Assembly: GCA_028289375.1 (NCBI GenBank)
Contig: JANQQK010000086.1
Span: forward strand, 1-64,000
Direction of reading: 5' to 3'
Length of the DNA: 64,000 nucleotides
Source: Phycisphaerae bacterium
GTDB taxonomy: Bacteria; Planctomycetota; Phycisphaerae; UBA1845
This document shows positions 16,298 to 24,575 of this stretch, piece by piece. The notes under the pieces were generated by a model. The model saw only the letters and a program-made list of their open reading frames with translations. It was not told where the DNA came from and did not search any database. Made by a program: the position numbers and the translations under genes. How positions within the stretch are numbered: the first letter of the stretch is position 1; each line of letters opens with the position of its first letter.

Positions 16298-18448
16298 ATG
16301 ACAATCAACCTGCGCAAATTCTGCACGAATTCCATATGGGCCGTCGCTATCAGCACGTCCGTCTCCCTTGCAGACGGCCAGCAATCGTGGCGACTCACGA
16401 CCGGACCTGAGGGCGGCATCGTCTCAGCCATGTCGAGCGACGGGCCGACGGTCTACGCCGGTGTGCGGGGTGTCGGCATCTACAAGTCGGTCAACGCCGG
16501 CCAATCGTGGTCGTTCGTAGGCAATGTTCAGCCATACGTGAACGCCTACAACGCGATCGTTCAGGATGGCGGTCGCGTGTTCGTCGCGACGCAGGGCGGT
16601 GGCATCTTCAGAAGCGATAACAACGGAATGAGCTGGCAGGACATCACGTTCAACCTGCCGTCGCCGCGCATCATGGCCGTGGCGGTCGCAGGCGATCGGG
16701 TTCTCGTGACTGATGATGGTTTCGCGCCAGAAATCTTCGCCCTCGATGGCGATGGCAACGAATGGTCGACCATCAACACGCCCGGCCCGTTCCTCTTCAT
16801 CTCCGAGGCCAATGGCACGCTCTTCGGCGGCGGCGGATTCAGCAGCCTTTATCGATCAATCGATGGCGGTGACACGTGGGAACTGTCGGACACGGGATTG
16901 CCCGGTTTCTCGAACCCCAATCGCGTCGTGGCAATTGACTCGTCTCTCTTCGTCTCCGTCGGCAATCTGGTATCCGCGCGGAGCGTGTATCGCTCGGACG
17001 ATGCTGGCGAAACATGGATCGACATGTCGGCTGGCCTGCCGGACCAAGTGCTCGTCGACATCGTCGCCATCGACGACCGCATCACCGTTGCAACCCAGGA
17101 CGCGGAAGTCTACCAATCCTCGGATCTGGGCGAATCATGGCAACAAATCGGATCAGCCGTTCAGGAATCGCAGACCGATCTCGTTCTTGGAAGTGACGGG
17201 CATCGTGCGCTCGTTGGATCGTGGTCCAACATTTTCGCCGTCGACGAGAACGAACAATGGGCACCGTCGGGGAACGGTCTCATCGGAACGTCGATCAGTT
17301 GCATGGCATCGGCGGGTTCGACGCTGTTCGCCGTTTCGTCGGGAACACCGCAAATTTTCAGTTCGGACAACGGCGGACGCACATGGGTGAGCGCAGAAGG
17401 CGACATGCCGGGATTTCTCAACATCAAGTCCGCGTTGGCGGTCTCGGAGATTGAAGTATTGCTCGGAACCACCTACAGCGGCGTGTACCGCACAACAGAC
17501 GGCGGGCAAACCTGGCAGCAGAACTCAGCGGGCATTCCCGTGTTCAACGGAACGGCAGGTTTGCAATTCGAACCAATCAACGCCATCGCCAAACGCAACA
17601 ATGAAATCTTCATTGCCACGGGCGGGGCGTTTCACATCGGCGAGCATGGATCAGGTGGCAGCCCATTCCCATCCGGCAAGGGCGTGTTGAAGTCCACTGA
17701 CGGTGGCACAACGTGGTCACCCGCGCGGCAGGGGTTGCCAATCGCCGGGACAACCATTTTCGGAGAGGTATTCTTCAGGCCGATCAACTCTCTGATCTCC
17801 CACGCTGGCGTTTTGTACGCAGGCGTCACGGCGTCCGGTGTTTATCGATCAGCCAATGGCGGCGTGAGCTGGACGCGAATTCCCGGACTGATCAGTACTG
17901 TCGATCGCATCGCCGTATCCGGTGATCACGTCGTCGCGCTGGTGAACAACGTTGACGGCAACAACATCTTCGTTTCATCGACCGCGAGTCCATCATTCAC
18001 GTTGGCGTCAGGCGGACCGGCGGATCGGTATCTGTCAGCCGTCGTGACAGATGGCGATCGACTCGTGTTGGCAGCCAACCCCAATCTCGATCCTCAACCT
18101 CGAGATCCAACGCTGTACGAATCGTTCGACGAGGGGCTTACGTGGCAGCCGGCGACATTCGACATCGGAACACCGCTTGTATCCACATTCGCGGTCACAT
18201 CTCAAGGCCTGTTCGCGGGAACAACCAGCAGGGGGGTCTGGGCACAACCCGCAGGGCTTGCTGGCGACGTGAACGAAGATGACACACTGGATGCGACCGA
18301 CGTGCAGGACTTCCAGACTTGTTTCACCGGCCCCGGTGGCGTTGTCACGCAAGACTGCTTCAGCGCCGACACCGATGGCGACAACGACGTCGACTTCGCA
18401 GACTTTGCCAACGTGCAGTTGTCGATCGGTCAGGCTGTCATGCCGTAA
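16298..18448 (+). CDS. Secreted BNR/sortilin-type beta-propeller with dockerin-like tail
   Basis: A 716-residue secreted protein. A signal region (about 1-28, ending SLADG) is followed by many BNR/Asp-box repeats (SVNAGQSWSF, SDNNGMSWQD, SIDGGDTWEL, SDDAGETWID, TTDGGQTWQQ, SANGGVSWTR) that build a beta-propeller like that of sialidases and sortilin-type glycosidases. The last 70 residues (GDVNEDDTLDATDVQDFQTC, then DTDGDNDVDFADFANVQLS) are the paired calcium-loop, dockerin-like tail common on planctomycete secreted proteins. No catalytic residues could be identified, so binding or surface display is more likely than hydrolysis. GGGAGG lies eight bases before the ATG. Confidence 0.85.
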   Translation: MTINLRKFCTNSIWAVAISTSVSLADGQQSWRLTTGPEGGIVSAMSSDGPTVYAGVRGVGIYKSVNAGQSWSFVGNVQPYVNAYNAIVQDGGRVFVATQGGGIFRSDNNGMSWQDITFNLPSPRIMAVAVAGDRVLVTDDGFAPEIFALDGDGNEWSTINTPGPFLFISEANGTLFGGGGFSSLYRSIDGGDTWELSDTGLPGFSNPNRVVAIDSSLFVSVGNLVSARSVYRSDDAGETWIDMSAGLPDQVLVDIVAIDDRITVATQDAEVYQSSDLGESWQQIGSAVQESQTDLVLGSDGHRALVGSWSNIFAVDENEQWAPSGNGLIGTSISCMASAGSTLFAVSSGTPQIFSSDNGGRTWVSAEGDMPGFLNIKSALAVSEIEVLLGTTYSGVYRTTDGGQTWQQNSAGIPVFNGTAGLQFEPINAIAKRNNEIFIATGGAFHIGEHGSGGSPFPSGKGVLKSTDGGTTWSPARQGLPIAGTTIFGEVFFRPINSLISHAGVLYAGVTASGVYRSANGGVSWTRIPGLISTVDRIAVSGDHVVALVNNVDGNNIFVSSTASPSFTLASGGPADRYLSAVVTDGDRLVLAANPNLDPQPRDPTLYESFDEGLTWQPATFDIGTPLVSTFAVTSQGLFAGTTSRGVWAQPAGLAGDVNEDDTLDATDVQDFQTCFTGPGGVVTQDCFSADTDGDNDVDFADFANVQLSIGQAVMP

Positions 18449-18454
18449 CGCAAA

Positions 18455-19666
18455 CTACTCGAATTCGACGAATTCGAGCGTCGCGCGGCCACCGGTGGCC
18501 ATGTAGAAATTCAGGAACGGAAACTCGGGCTCGACGGTCAGCAGGTTGGTCACGTCTTCGTGAAACTCGGGAAACCGCTCTGCCGGAAAATGGTCCAGAA
18601 GAACGCGTTCCTCATCGGCTTCGAAGAAGTCGATCGCGCTCATGTAACCCTGCCAATCGTTGTTGGAGAGTGCTTCACCCGCGAGCACGACCAAGGCTAC
18701 GCGAAAGTGGGTCGGCGCCTCACCGCACGCAGGCAGCCGCTCGCCGTTGTGCTCGATGATCTCGTCCATCGTGACCAGTCGCGTACGGTCGGACAGTTCA
18801 TCCGGGGACACCGTGTTGCCCGTCCTGTCGTAGCAGACCTGCAACTCGTCATCGATTTCCACACGAATGTCGTCCGGGTGGATGGCGATCGGGTCAACCT
18901 CGTCCGCGTGGGCCAACCCCATGAGATACAACTCCATTGGGGCAAAGGGCAAACGGTTCGTGTCCGAGAGAAACGGAGCAAAATCGAACGAAAACGCCTG
19001 CAACGGATTACACGTGTCGAATCCGACGCGTCCGCCGATCATCGCGCCATCCACCAGCACATTGTTCCAATGGTTGTTGTTGCGCGGGCTGCTCAGCGTC
19101 AGGTTGACGATCGGATTGGGGCGGGTCGCTTGCACCAACTCCTCCGGACCCGTGAGATAGACCGACCACCCGTGACCGATTTCGTGCAACGACGGGCCGG
19201 TGACGATCTGGGCCGATCCGGTCAGAAAGATGTACCCCCGCAGCCCGGGCGGGCCGACCTCGCGCGATTCAAGCCCGTCCACGCCGATGCCCAGATCGAA
19301 CGCGCGAATCCCGTGGTAGTGGATGGGCTGGAGGTCCGCCAGAATCGGCGGCACGAGATCGTTGAGCGTCTTGTCGACCACGAACATCACAAAATCGTAG
19401 TCTCCAGCGATCGCCGGCGGAACGCTTAAGTCAATCAAATTCAATAGGTTATCGATCCCGCCGCGCGGATCCAAGGCGATCGCAAGGGCCATCTCGACGA
19501 TCCGATTCTCATCGAGCACCAGCGCCGTCGCTTTGCGGTTCGGCGACATGCGCGTCTCCACGACCGAATCGGCCACAACGGCGCTGAGGTCGGCGCAGCC
19601 GCTGTTCGGCAGCAATGCGCAGCCTGTGAAAAGAATCACGAAGAGTTGTGTGCAGAATCTGGCCAT
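18455..19666 (-). CDS. Secreted putative zinc metalloprotease (HEIGH motif)
   Basis: A 403-residue exported protein. The N-terminus MARFCTQLFVILFTGCALLP gives a signal sequence with a possible lipid-anchor Cys (16 or 24). The motif HEIGH at residues 161-165 fits the HEXXH zinc site of metalloproteases, with a further conserved-looking patch ELYLMGLAHADEVDP downstream that could supply the third ligand. The rest lacks similarity I can name. The ATG at 19666 is chosen because it places the hydrophobic stretch at the N-terminus; upstream in-frame residues are basic and unlike a coding region. It is convergent with the propeller gene, six bases between stops. Substrate unknown. Confidence 0.65.
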   Translation of the reverse strand: MARFCTQLFVILFTGCALLPNSGCADLSAVVADSVVETRMSPNRKATALVLDENRIVEMALAIALDPRGGIDNLLNLIDLSVPPAIAGDYDFVMFVVDKTLNDLVPPILADLQPIHYHGIRAFDLGIGVDGLESREVGPPGLRGYIFLTGSAQIVTGPSLHEIGHGWSVYLTGPEELVQATRPNPIVNLTLSSPRNNNHWNNVLVDGAMIGGRVGFDTCNPLQAFSFDFAPFLSDTNRLPFAPMELYLMGLAHADEVDPIAIHPDDIRVEIDDELQVCYDRTGNTVSPDELSDRTRLVTMDEIIEHNGERLPACGEAPTHFRVALVVLAGEALSNNDWQGYMSAIDFFEADEERVLLDHFPAERFPEFHEDVTNLLTVEPEFPFLNFYMATGGRATLEFVEFE

Positions 19667-19697
19667 GCTCCCCTCGCATGGTATCGGCTGGCCAAGG

Positions 19698-21023
19698 TCA
19701 TTCCTGCAGAATCCTATACCCCAACAGGGTGTCGGTTCCATCCCCGACCTTAAAAGCCACGATATTGCCCGAAGCCGCCACATCCGTCGCCCCGAAACTG
19801 CGCGCCGACGCGTCATCCGGATCGGCGACCGCCTCAAATCGGCCACCATCGCTCACCATCAGCACCTCGGCTTCATCGATCGAGCCTTGGCCGGCAATGT
19901 ACCAATCCCCATTCGACGTGATGGCCATCGAGCTGCCAAATCCGAGCAAGCCATCGCTCGTATCGCGACGATTCACGAAATCGTCACGCGTCGCGATGGC
20001 CGGCGTCTGAGACGGCAGCAAGCCGATCACACTTTGCATGACTCCGCCAGGACCGTCGGCGTTGGAGGAATAGTACCCATACCGAGCAGACGCCACGAGA
20101 ACAGGGCCCGACGCCGGATTGCCTTCCAACTCCGTGAATTCGCCCGTCCGCGTGTTGAGGATGTACGCCGTCGGGTCATTGTCATCGGCCTGCAGAATCA
20201 CGAAGCCATCTTCAAGGGCAATCTGAACACCGGCCACACCACCAATGGACTCCACGCTGAACAGCTGCGGCGCCGCCTCGGGCGCGCTGATGTCGTATAG
20301 GAACAGATTGCCGCCCGAGACCGCCACAAGTTGCATCGCTTCTGCGTCGATCGCCAGTTGGGAGGGCGGCTCGGTTCCGGCTCCGGGATTCACATCGAAG
20401 CTGATGATGTCGTTCGCAGCTCCCGGTCCCACAATGTTGATCACCTTCACGAAACTGCCGTCATCGGTGAAGTTGTTGCGGACGGCGACGAGATTTCCAT
20501 CTGCTTGAAGATGACCGGGGTCATATAGACCATCCGGCACGTTGGCGAGGCGAATGTCTTCCGTCAGCAGCGTGCGACTTCCCTGTGTCGACGTATCGAA
20601 AATGGTGACCTCAAAACCGCTCACCAATGCGACCCTGGTTCCTGCCACCGCGAACGCATCCGCCACGAAGTTTCCACCATCCGGGATGCCGCGCCCTTCC
20701 TCATCACCAGCTGACGGCACGATGTAATCCACACCGAGGTTGCCGCTAGTGCCATAGACGATGACGTTCTCACCAACACCGATCCGGGCAGAGGGATGCA
20801 CCGAAATGGCCGTCCGTACGACATCGGATGCCGCCGGCGCGTCGTCGTCCATGCCGTTGTCCCCCATGTCATCCGGCATGTCGTCGCCACCCTGCATGTC
20901 GTCATTCATGCCACCCATGTCATCATCGGGAGGTGTCATGTCGGGTCCTGGCGCTGGGCAACCAGCCGTGAGCAATGCGAACAACGACAGCATACAAATC
21001 GGGGCAACATGCTTGGAGAACAT
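19698..21023 (-). CDS. Lipoprotein with predicted beta-propeller
   Basis: A 441-residue exported protein. The signal peptide ends in the lipobox LLTAGC (Cys22), followed by an acidic, Asp/Met/Gly-rich linker (about residues 28-63, PPDDDMGGMNDDMQGGDD) that holds it away from the membrane. The remainder is a series of strand units (NVIVYGTSGNLGVDYIV, TRVALVSGFEVTIFDTS, NLVAVRNNF, QLVAVSGGNLFLYDIS, YILNTRTGEFTEL) resembling a WD40/YVTN-like propeller. No catalytic motif is seen. GGAG lies eight bases before the ATG. It is 31 bases upstream of the metalloprotease gene on the same strand, so the two may be co-transcribed. Confidence 0.7.
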   Translation of the reverse strand: MFSKHVAPICMLSLFALLTAGCPAPGPDMTPPDDDMGGMNDDMQGGDDMPDDMGDNGMDDDAPAASDVVRTAISVHPSARIGVGENVIVYGTSGNLGVDYIVPSAGDEEGRGIPDGGNFVADAFAVAGTRVALVSGFEVTIFDTSTQGSRTLLTEDIRLANVPDGLYDPGHLQADGNLVAVRNNFTDDGSFVKVINIVGPGAANDIISFDVNPGAGTEPPSQLAIDAEAMQLVAVSGGNLFLYDISAPEAAPQLFSVESIGGVAGVQIALEDGFVILQADDNDPTAYILNTRTGEFTELEGNPASGPVLVASARYGYYSSNADGPGGVMQSVIGLLPSQTPAIATRDDFVNRRDTSDGLLGFGSSMAITSNGDWYIAGQGSIDEAEVLMVSDGGRFEAVADPDDASARSFGATDVAASGNIVAFKVGDGTDTLLGYRILQE

Positions 21024-21105
21024 AGCGACACTCCTATACGAATGATGTGCGGCGACCCTGCCGACAGCCGATCAGTATGTCACGCAACCACCGAAATGCA
21101 ATCGG

Positions 21106-21789
21106 TCACATGGTCTCTGCACCACCGCCATCCAGACGAGACTCCAGTGCGGCGACGCGACGTTCCAGTTCTGCGATTCGCGATTCCAACCCGGAAACCG
21201 CAGGACCAGCAGACGCGCTGGCGGCAACTGGACGCCCCGCATCCGACGGAATCTCATCTTCGCCGTAAAAGTTGTGGCGATACCGCACGGTCGACTGCCC
21301 CGGAGCACGCTCCATACGCACGACATAGGGTGGATCCTGGGCGGCGAGATCATCCAACGTGTTCTGCACCGTATTCAGGTCACCCATATCGGCCATCCGA
21401 TCACACCGCGTCCGCACTTCGCCCACAGTTTGCGGCCCACGGAGCATCAACTCAGCCAAAATCGCCTGTTCCTTGCGCGACCACGGAAAGCACCGAGTGA
21501 CCGTGTGTTCAAACCGATTCGCCCGGGCACCCGGTGCGACGTCCGCATACTTGGCGAGGGTCTTGTGTTGCAGTTCCTGAATGGCGTTGCCGATGTCGCC
21601 TTCGCTGAGTTGCATGACGGGATGACGGTTCGACTTCTGATTGCATCCTGAGACGATCGCGTTGATCGTCAGCGGGTATTGATCGGGCGTGGTGTAACAC
21701 TTTTCGATCAGCACACCGAGGACACGTCTTTGAATTTCGTTCAGGTCCATCGGGCGACCGGATGACGGCGTTTCAGGTAGGTCCGACAT
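21106..21789 (-). CDS. YceH family (DUF480) winged-helix protein
   Basis: A 227-residue protein with two winged-helix-like halves of the DUF480/YceH family: LNEIQRRVLGVLIEKCYTTP, YPLTINAIVSGCNQKSNRHP and WSRKEQAILAELMLRGPQT with TVGEVRTRC. The C-terminus has a coiled coil (SRIAELERRVAALESRLDGG). The molecular function of YceH proteins is not settled. The ATG at 21789 gives the family's usual start (MDLNEIQRRVLG within 15 residues); the upstream extension in frame is unlike the family. It is transcribed divergently from the YhaM-like nuclease. Confidence 0.88.
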   Translation of the reverse strand: MSDLPETPSSGRPMDLNEIQRRVLGVLIEKCYTTPDQYPLTINAIVSGCNQKSNRHPVMQLSEGDIGNAIQELQHKTLAKYADVAPGARANRFEHTVTRCFPWSRKEQAILAELMLRGPQTVGEVRTRCDRMADMGDLNTVQNTLDDLAAQDPPYVVRMERAPGQSTVRYRHNFYGEDEIPSDAGRPVAASASAGPAVSGLESRIAELERRVAALESRLDGGGAETM

Positions 21790-21949
21790 TGTGCGCACTC
21801 CGAATTTCCAACCCCGCGAGCGATCTTCACGCTGCTCTTTTGTCAGCACGAGTGTAGTCCCGGCGCGGCATCCGTCCAGACGCCGCCTTTGTTGCTGGAA
21901 CCCCCGCTGGACCCTACAGTACACCGGTCATCTGCAAACGGAGAGACGC

Positions 21950-22933
21950 ATGGCCCGCTCGTTTATATCCAACCTGCAACCCGGCGAAATGATTGACAAC
22001 CAGACGTTTCTGGTTGCCTCCAAGGACCTCCGCACGACCACGCAGGGATCGCTCTACATCCACGCTGTCCTCGCCGACAAGACCGGCCAGATTCTCGGAC
22101 GCGTCTGGAACGCATCAGAACCAATGTACAAGGTCTTGCCTGAAGGCGGATTCGTGAATCTGAAAGGGCGGGTCGAGAGCTACAAAGGCAATATGCAGTT
22201 CATCGTCGAAGCCATCCGGCCCATCGACGAAGCGGACGTCGACCTCGGCGATTTCCTGCCGGAGACCGAACACAACATTGACGAGATGTACGCACGTGTG
22301 AGCGCCATTCTCGACGGGATCAAGGATCCGCACGTCGCAGCAATCGTCAACGCCTTCCGCGGCGATGATGAGCGCATGACGGCCTTCCGAAAAGCCCCCG
22401 CCGCCGTCACGCTGCACCACGCTTACATCGGCGGCCTGCTCGAGCACACGCTCAGCATGCTCGAATTGGCCCTGCTGATCATTCCCCGTTATCCCAAACT
22501 CAAAATCGACCTCGTGCTGGCCGGCATCTTCCTGCACGATCTCGGCAAGACGGTCGAACTCAGCCATCGTACGAATTTCCATTACAGTGATCAGGGCCAA
22601 CTCATCGGCCACATCGCGATTTGCACGGTTTGGATCGAACAGATGGCAGTAAAGGCCTCCGAGACGCTTGGGCGTCCGATACCGGAGAACATCAAGTGGG
22701 CATTGCAGCACATCGTGCTCAGTCACCACGCCAAGCCCGAATTCGGCAGCCCAAGATACCCCGCGATCCCCGAAGCGTTGGCGATTCACTATATCGATAA
22801 CATCGATGCCAAGCTCAACATGAGCGTCAGCGCGATCGAAAACGATAAGGACCCCGCGTCGCACTGGACGTCCTACATGCACGCATTGGACACGAAGCTG
22901 TTCAAGGTCGATGTACTTTCTGACAACGGTTAG
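21950..22933 (+). CDS. YhaM-like 3'-5' exoribonuclease (OB-fold plus HD domain)
   Basis: A 327-residue protein. An N-terminal OB-fold (residues 1-100, with TTTQGSLYIHAVLADKTGQI and GFVNLKGRVESYKGNMQFIV) is followed by an HD domain (LHHAYIGGLLEHTLSMLELA, LAGIFLHDLGKT, HIVLSHHAKPEFGSP, ALAIHYIDNIDAKL). This is the arrangement of YhaM, a cytoplasmic 3'-5' exonuclease for single-stranded nucleic acid. GGAG precedes the ATG by eight bases. The gcvPA start is only 11 bases past its stop, so it probably heads that transcript, although no functional link is known. Confidence 0.9.
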   Translation: MARSFISNLQPGEMIDNQTFLVASKDLRTTTQGSLYIHAVLADKTGQILGRVWNASEPMYKVLPEGGFVNLKGRVESYKGNMQFIVEAIRPIDEADVDLGDFLPETEHNIDEMYARVSAILDGIKDPHVAAIVNAFRGDDERMTAFRKAPAAVTLHHAYIGGLLEHTLSMLELALLIIPRYPKLKIDLVLAGIFLHDLGKTVELSHRTNFHYSDQGQLIGHIAICTVWIEQMAVKASETLGRPIPENIKWALQHIVLSHHAKPEFGSPRYPAIPEALAIHYIDNIDAKLNMSVSAIENDKDPASHWTSYMHALDTKLFKVDVLSDNG

Positions 22934-22944
22934 GTAACACACGA

Positions 22945-24291
22945 ATGGATTACACCCAGATCAGCCCCGACGACGCCCGGCACATGCTCGCGACCATTGG
23001 CGTCGACACCATCGATGACCTCTTCTCAACCGTCGACGATCAGCATCGTTTGAGAGACCTGCTCAAGATGCCCAACAGCATCAGCGAGCCAGAGCTACTG
23101 GCAGACTTGGCGTCGCTGGCAAATCAGAACAAACCTGCCGTTGGCGGGGACGCGATCTGCTTTCTCGGCGGAGGCGTGTACGACCACTTCAGTCCGACAG
23201 TTGTCGACCACCTTGCCATGCAGAGCGAATTCCTGACCGCGTACACACCTTATCAGGCTGAGGCGTCACAGGGTGCGCTGCAGGCGTTCTACGAATTCCA
23301 GACGATGATCGCGACGTTGACGGGCATGGAAGTCGCCAACGCCTCGCTCTATGAGCAGGCGTCCGCCGTTGCGGAAGCGGTCCTGATGGCCGGCGTGATT
23401 ACGAAGCGCAACAAGGTACTGTTTGCATCCGAAGCGGTGCACCCCGACACCCGCAAGGTGATCCGCACGCTGACCTACGAGCAGCCGATCGAGCCTGTCC
23501 GGCTGCCAGCGAAGGACGGCCAGATTGATCTCGATACACTTGCGAACGCCCTTGATGACACCGTGGCATCGGTCGTGATTCAGTCGCCCAACTTCTTCGG
23601 CCTTGTGGAGCGCGTGGCCGACGTGGTCCGGATGGCCCACGATGTCGGCGCGTTGGTGATTCAATCGGTCGATCCGATCTCCTGCTCGTTGCTCAAGCGT
23701 CCCGGAGATCTCGGCGTTGATATCGCCGTCGGCGAAGGTCAGTCGCTGGGTATCCCGATGTCGTACGGTGGCCCGTTCCTTGGCTTCTTCGCCTGTCGCG
23801 AGAAGTACATTCGGAAGATGCCGGGACGCATTGTCGGTCTGGGGCAAGACGCCGAGGGCAAGCGCGGGTTCTGCCTCGCATTGCAGACGCGCGAGCAGCA
23901 CATCAAGCGCGAGCGCGCCACCAGCAACGTTTGCACGAATCAGGGATTGCTCGCGATTCGCACAGCCGTGCACATGGCCGCCATGGGCAAAACCGGACTT
24001 CGCAAGCAGGCGGAACAGTGCTTTGACAAGGCGCACTACGCCGCAGCACGCATCGCCGAGCTTGAGGGCTATCAGTTGAAATTCCAAGGCCCCTATTTCC
24101 GTGAGTTCGTCGTGCAGACGTCCCACGATGTGCACAAGGTGCTTGATCATTGCCGCGCGAAGAACATTCTCGCCGGCACACCGCTGGGTGACATGTTCGC
24201 TGGCATGAACGATTGCTTCCTGACGGCCGTCACGGAGAAGCGATCGAAATCGGAGATCGACGCGTTGGTTGAAGCGCTCGCAACGGTGTGA
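22945..24291 (+). CDS. gcvPA: Glycine dehydrogenase (decarboxylating) subunit 1
   Basis: A 448-residue alpha-type subunit of the split P-protein of the glycine cleavage system, which decarboxylates glycine and passes the aminomethyl group to lipoylated GcvH. Segments such as FLGGGVYDHFSPTVVDHL, FLTAYTPYQAEASQG, EFQTMIATLTGMEVANASLY, GEGQSLGIPMSYGGPFLGFF and ATSNVCTNQGLLAIRTAVH are diagnostic. The PLP lysine is not here but on subunit 2. The two subunits are separated by one small zinc-ribbon gene, which is unusual. gcvT and gcvH are not in the window. Confidence 0.96.
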   Translation: MDYTQISPDDARHMLATIGVDTIDDLFSTVDDQHRLRDLLKMPNSISEPELLADLASLANQNKPAVGGDAICFLGGGVYDHFSPTVVDHLAMQSEFLTAYTPYQAEASQGALQAFYEFQTMIATLTGMEVANASLYEQASAVAEAVLMAGVITKRNKVLFASEAVHPDTRKVIRTLTYEQPIEPVRLPAKDGQIDLDTLANALDDTVASVVIQSPNFFGLVERVADVVRMAHDVGALVIQSVDPISCSLLKRPGDLGVDIAVGEGQSLGIPMSYGGPFLGFFACREKYIRKMPGRIVGLGQDAEGKRGFCLALQTREQHIKRERATSNVCTNQGLLAIRTAVHMAAMGKTGLRKQAEQCFDKAHYAAARIAELEGYQLKFQGPYFREFVVQTSHDVHKVLDHCRAKNILAGTPLGDMFAGMNDCFLTAVTEKRSKSEIDALVEALATV

Positions 24292-24292
24292 T

Positions 24293-24568
24293 ATGCAGAC
24301 ACCGAATTGGGTGGTGGCGGGGATCTTCCTGCTGTGCGTGGTCACAACGGGATTGGCCCTGCTGGGTTTGGTCATGATCTGGCGGAGCGGATACGTCCGA
24401 GGCTGGCGAGCCTCACGCAGCGCCCCGCCGACCTGCCCCAGGTGTCACTACAATATGAGTGGGCTGCGCGAATGTCGCTGCCCGGAATGTGGTTTCGAAT
24501 GCAGTTTGGAAGACATGGTGTTGTCCGTGTCGCGTCGGGTGAAAGAAGTTCAGAGTACAGAGAGGTGA
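24293..24568 (+). CDS. Tiny membrane zinc-ribbon protein between gcvPA and gcvPB
   Basis: A 91-residue protein with one membrane helix (WVVAGIFLLCVVTTGLALLG) and a zinc ribbon CPRCHYNMSGLRECRCPECG, followed by a short helical tail. It starts one base after the gcvPA stop and ends seven bases before the gcvPB start, so it is almost certainly in the same mRNA. The ribbon belongs to the same group as the CGYDL ribbons elsewhere in the window. A role in glycine cleavage is possible only by position; it may equally be a passenger. Confidence 0.7.
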   Translation: MQTPNWVVAGIFLLCVVTTGLALLGLVMIWRSGYVRGWRASRSAPPTCPRCHYNMSGLRECRCPECGFECSLEDMVLSVSRRVKEVQSTER

Positions 24569-24575
24569 ACGGACC

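Noticed and set aside
18466..19849. Longer start for the HEIGH protein at 19849
   Set aside because: The extra 61 residues are basic and place the signal sequence internally; the ATG at 19666 fits an exported protein.
22880..22945. Glycine riboswitch before gcvPA
   Set aside because: Only 11 bases separate it from the preceding stop, leaving no space for an aptamer.
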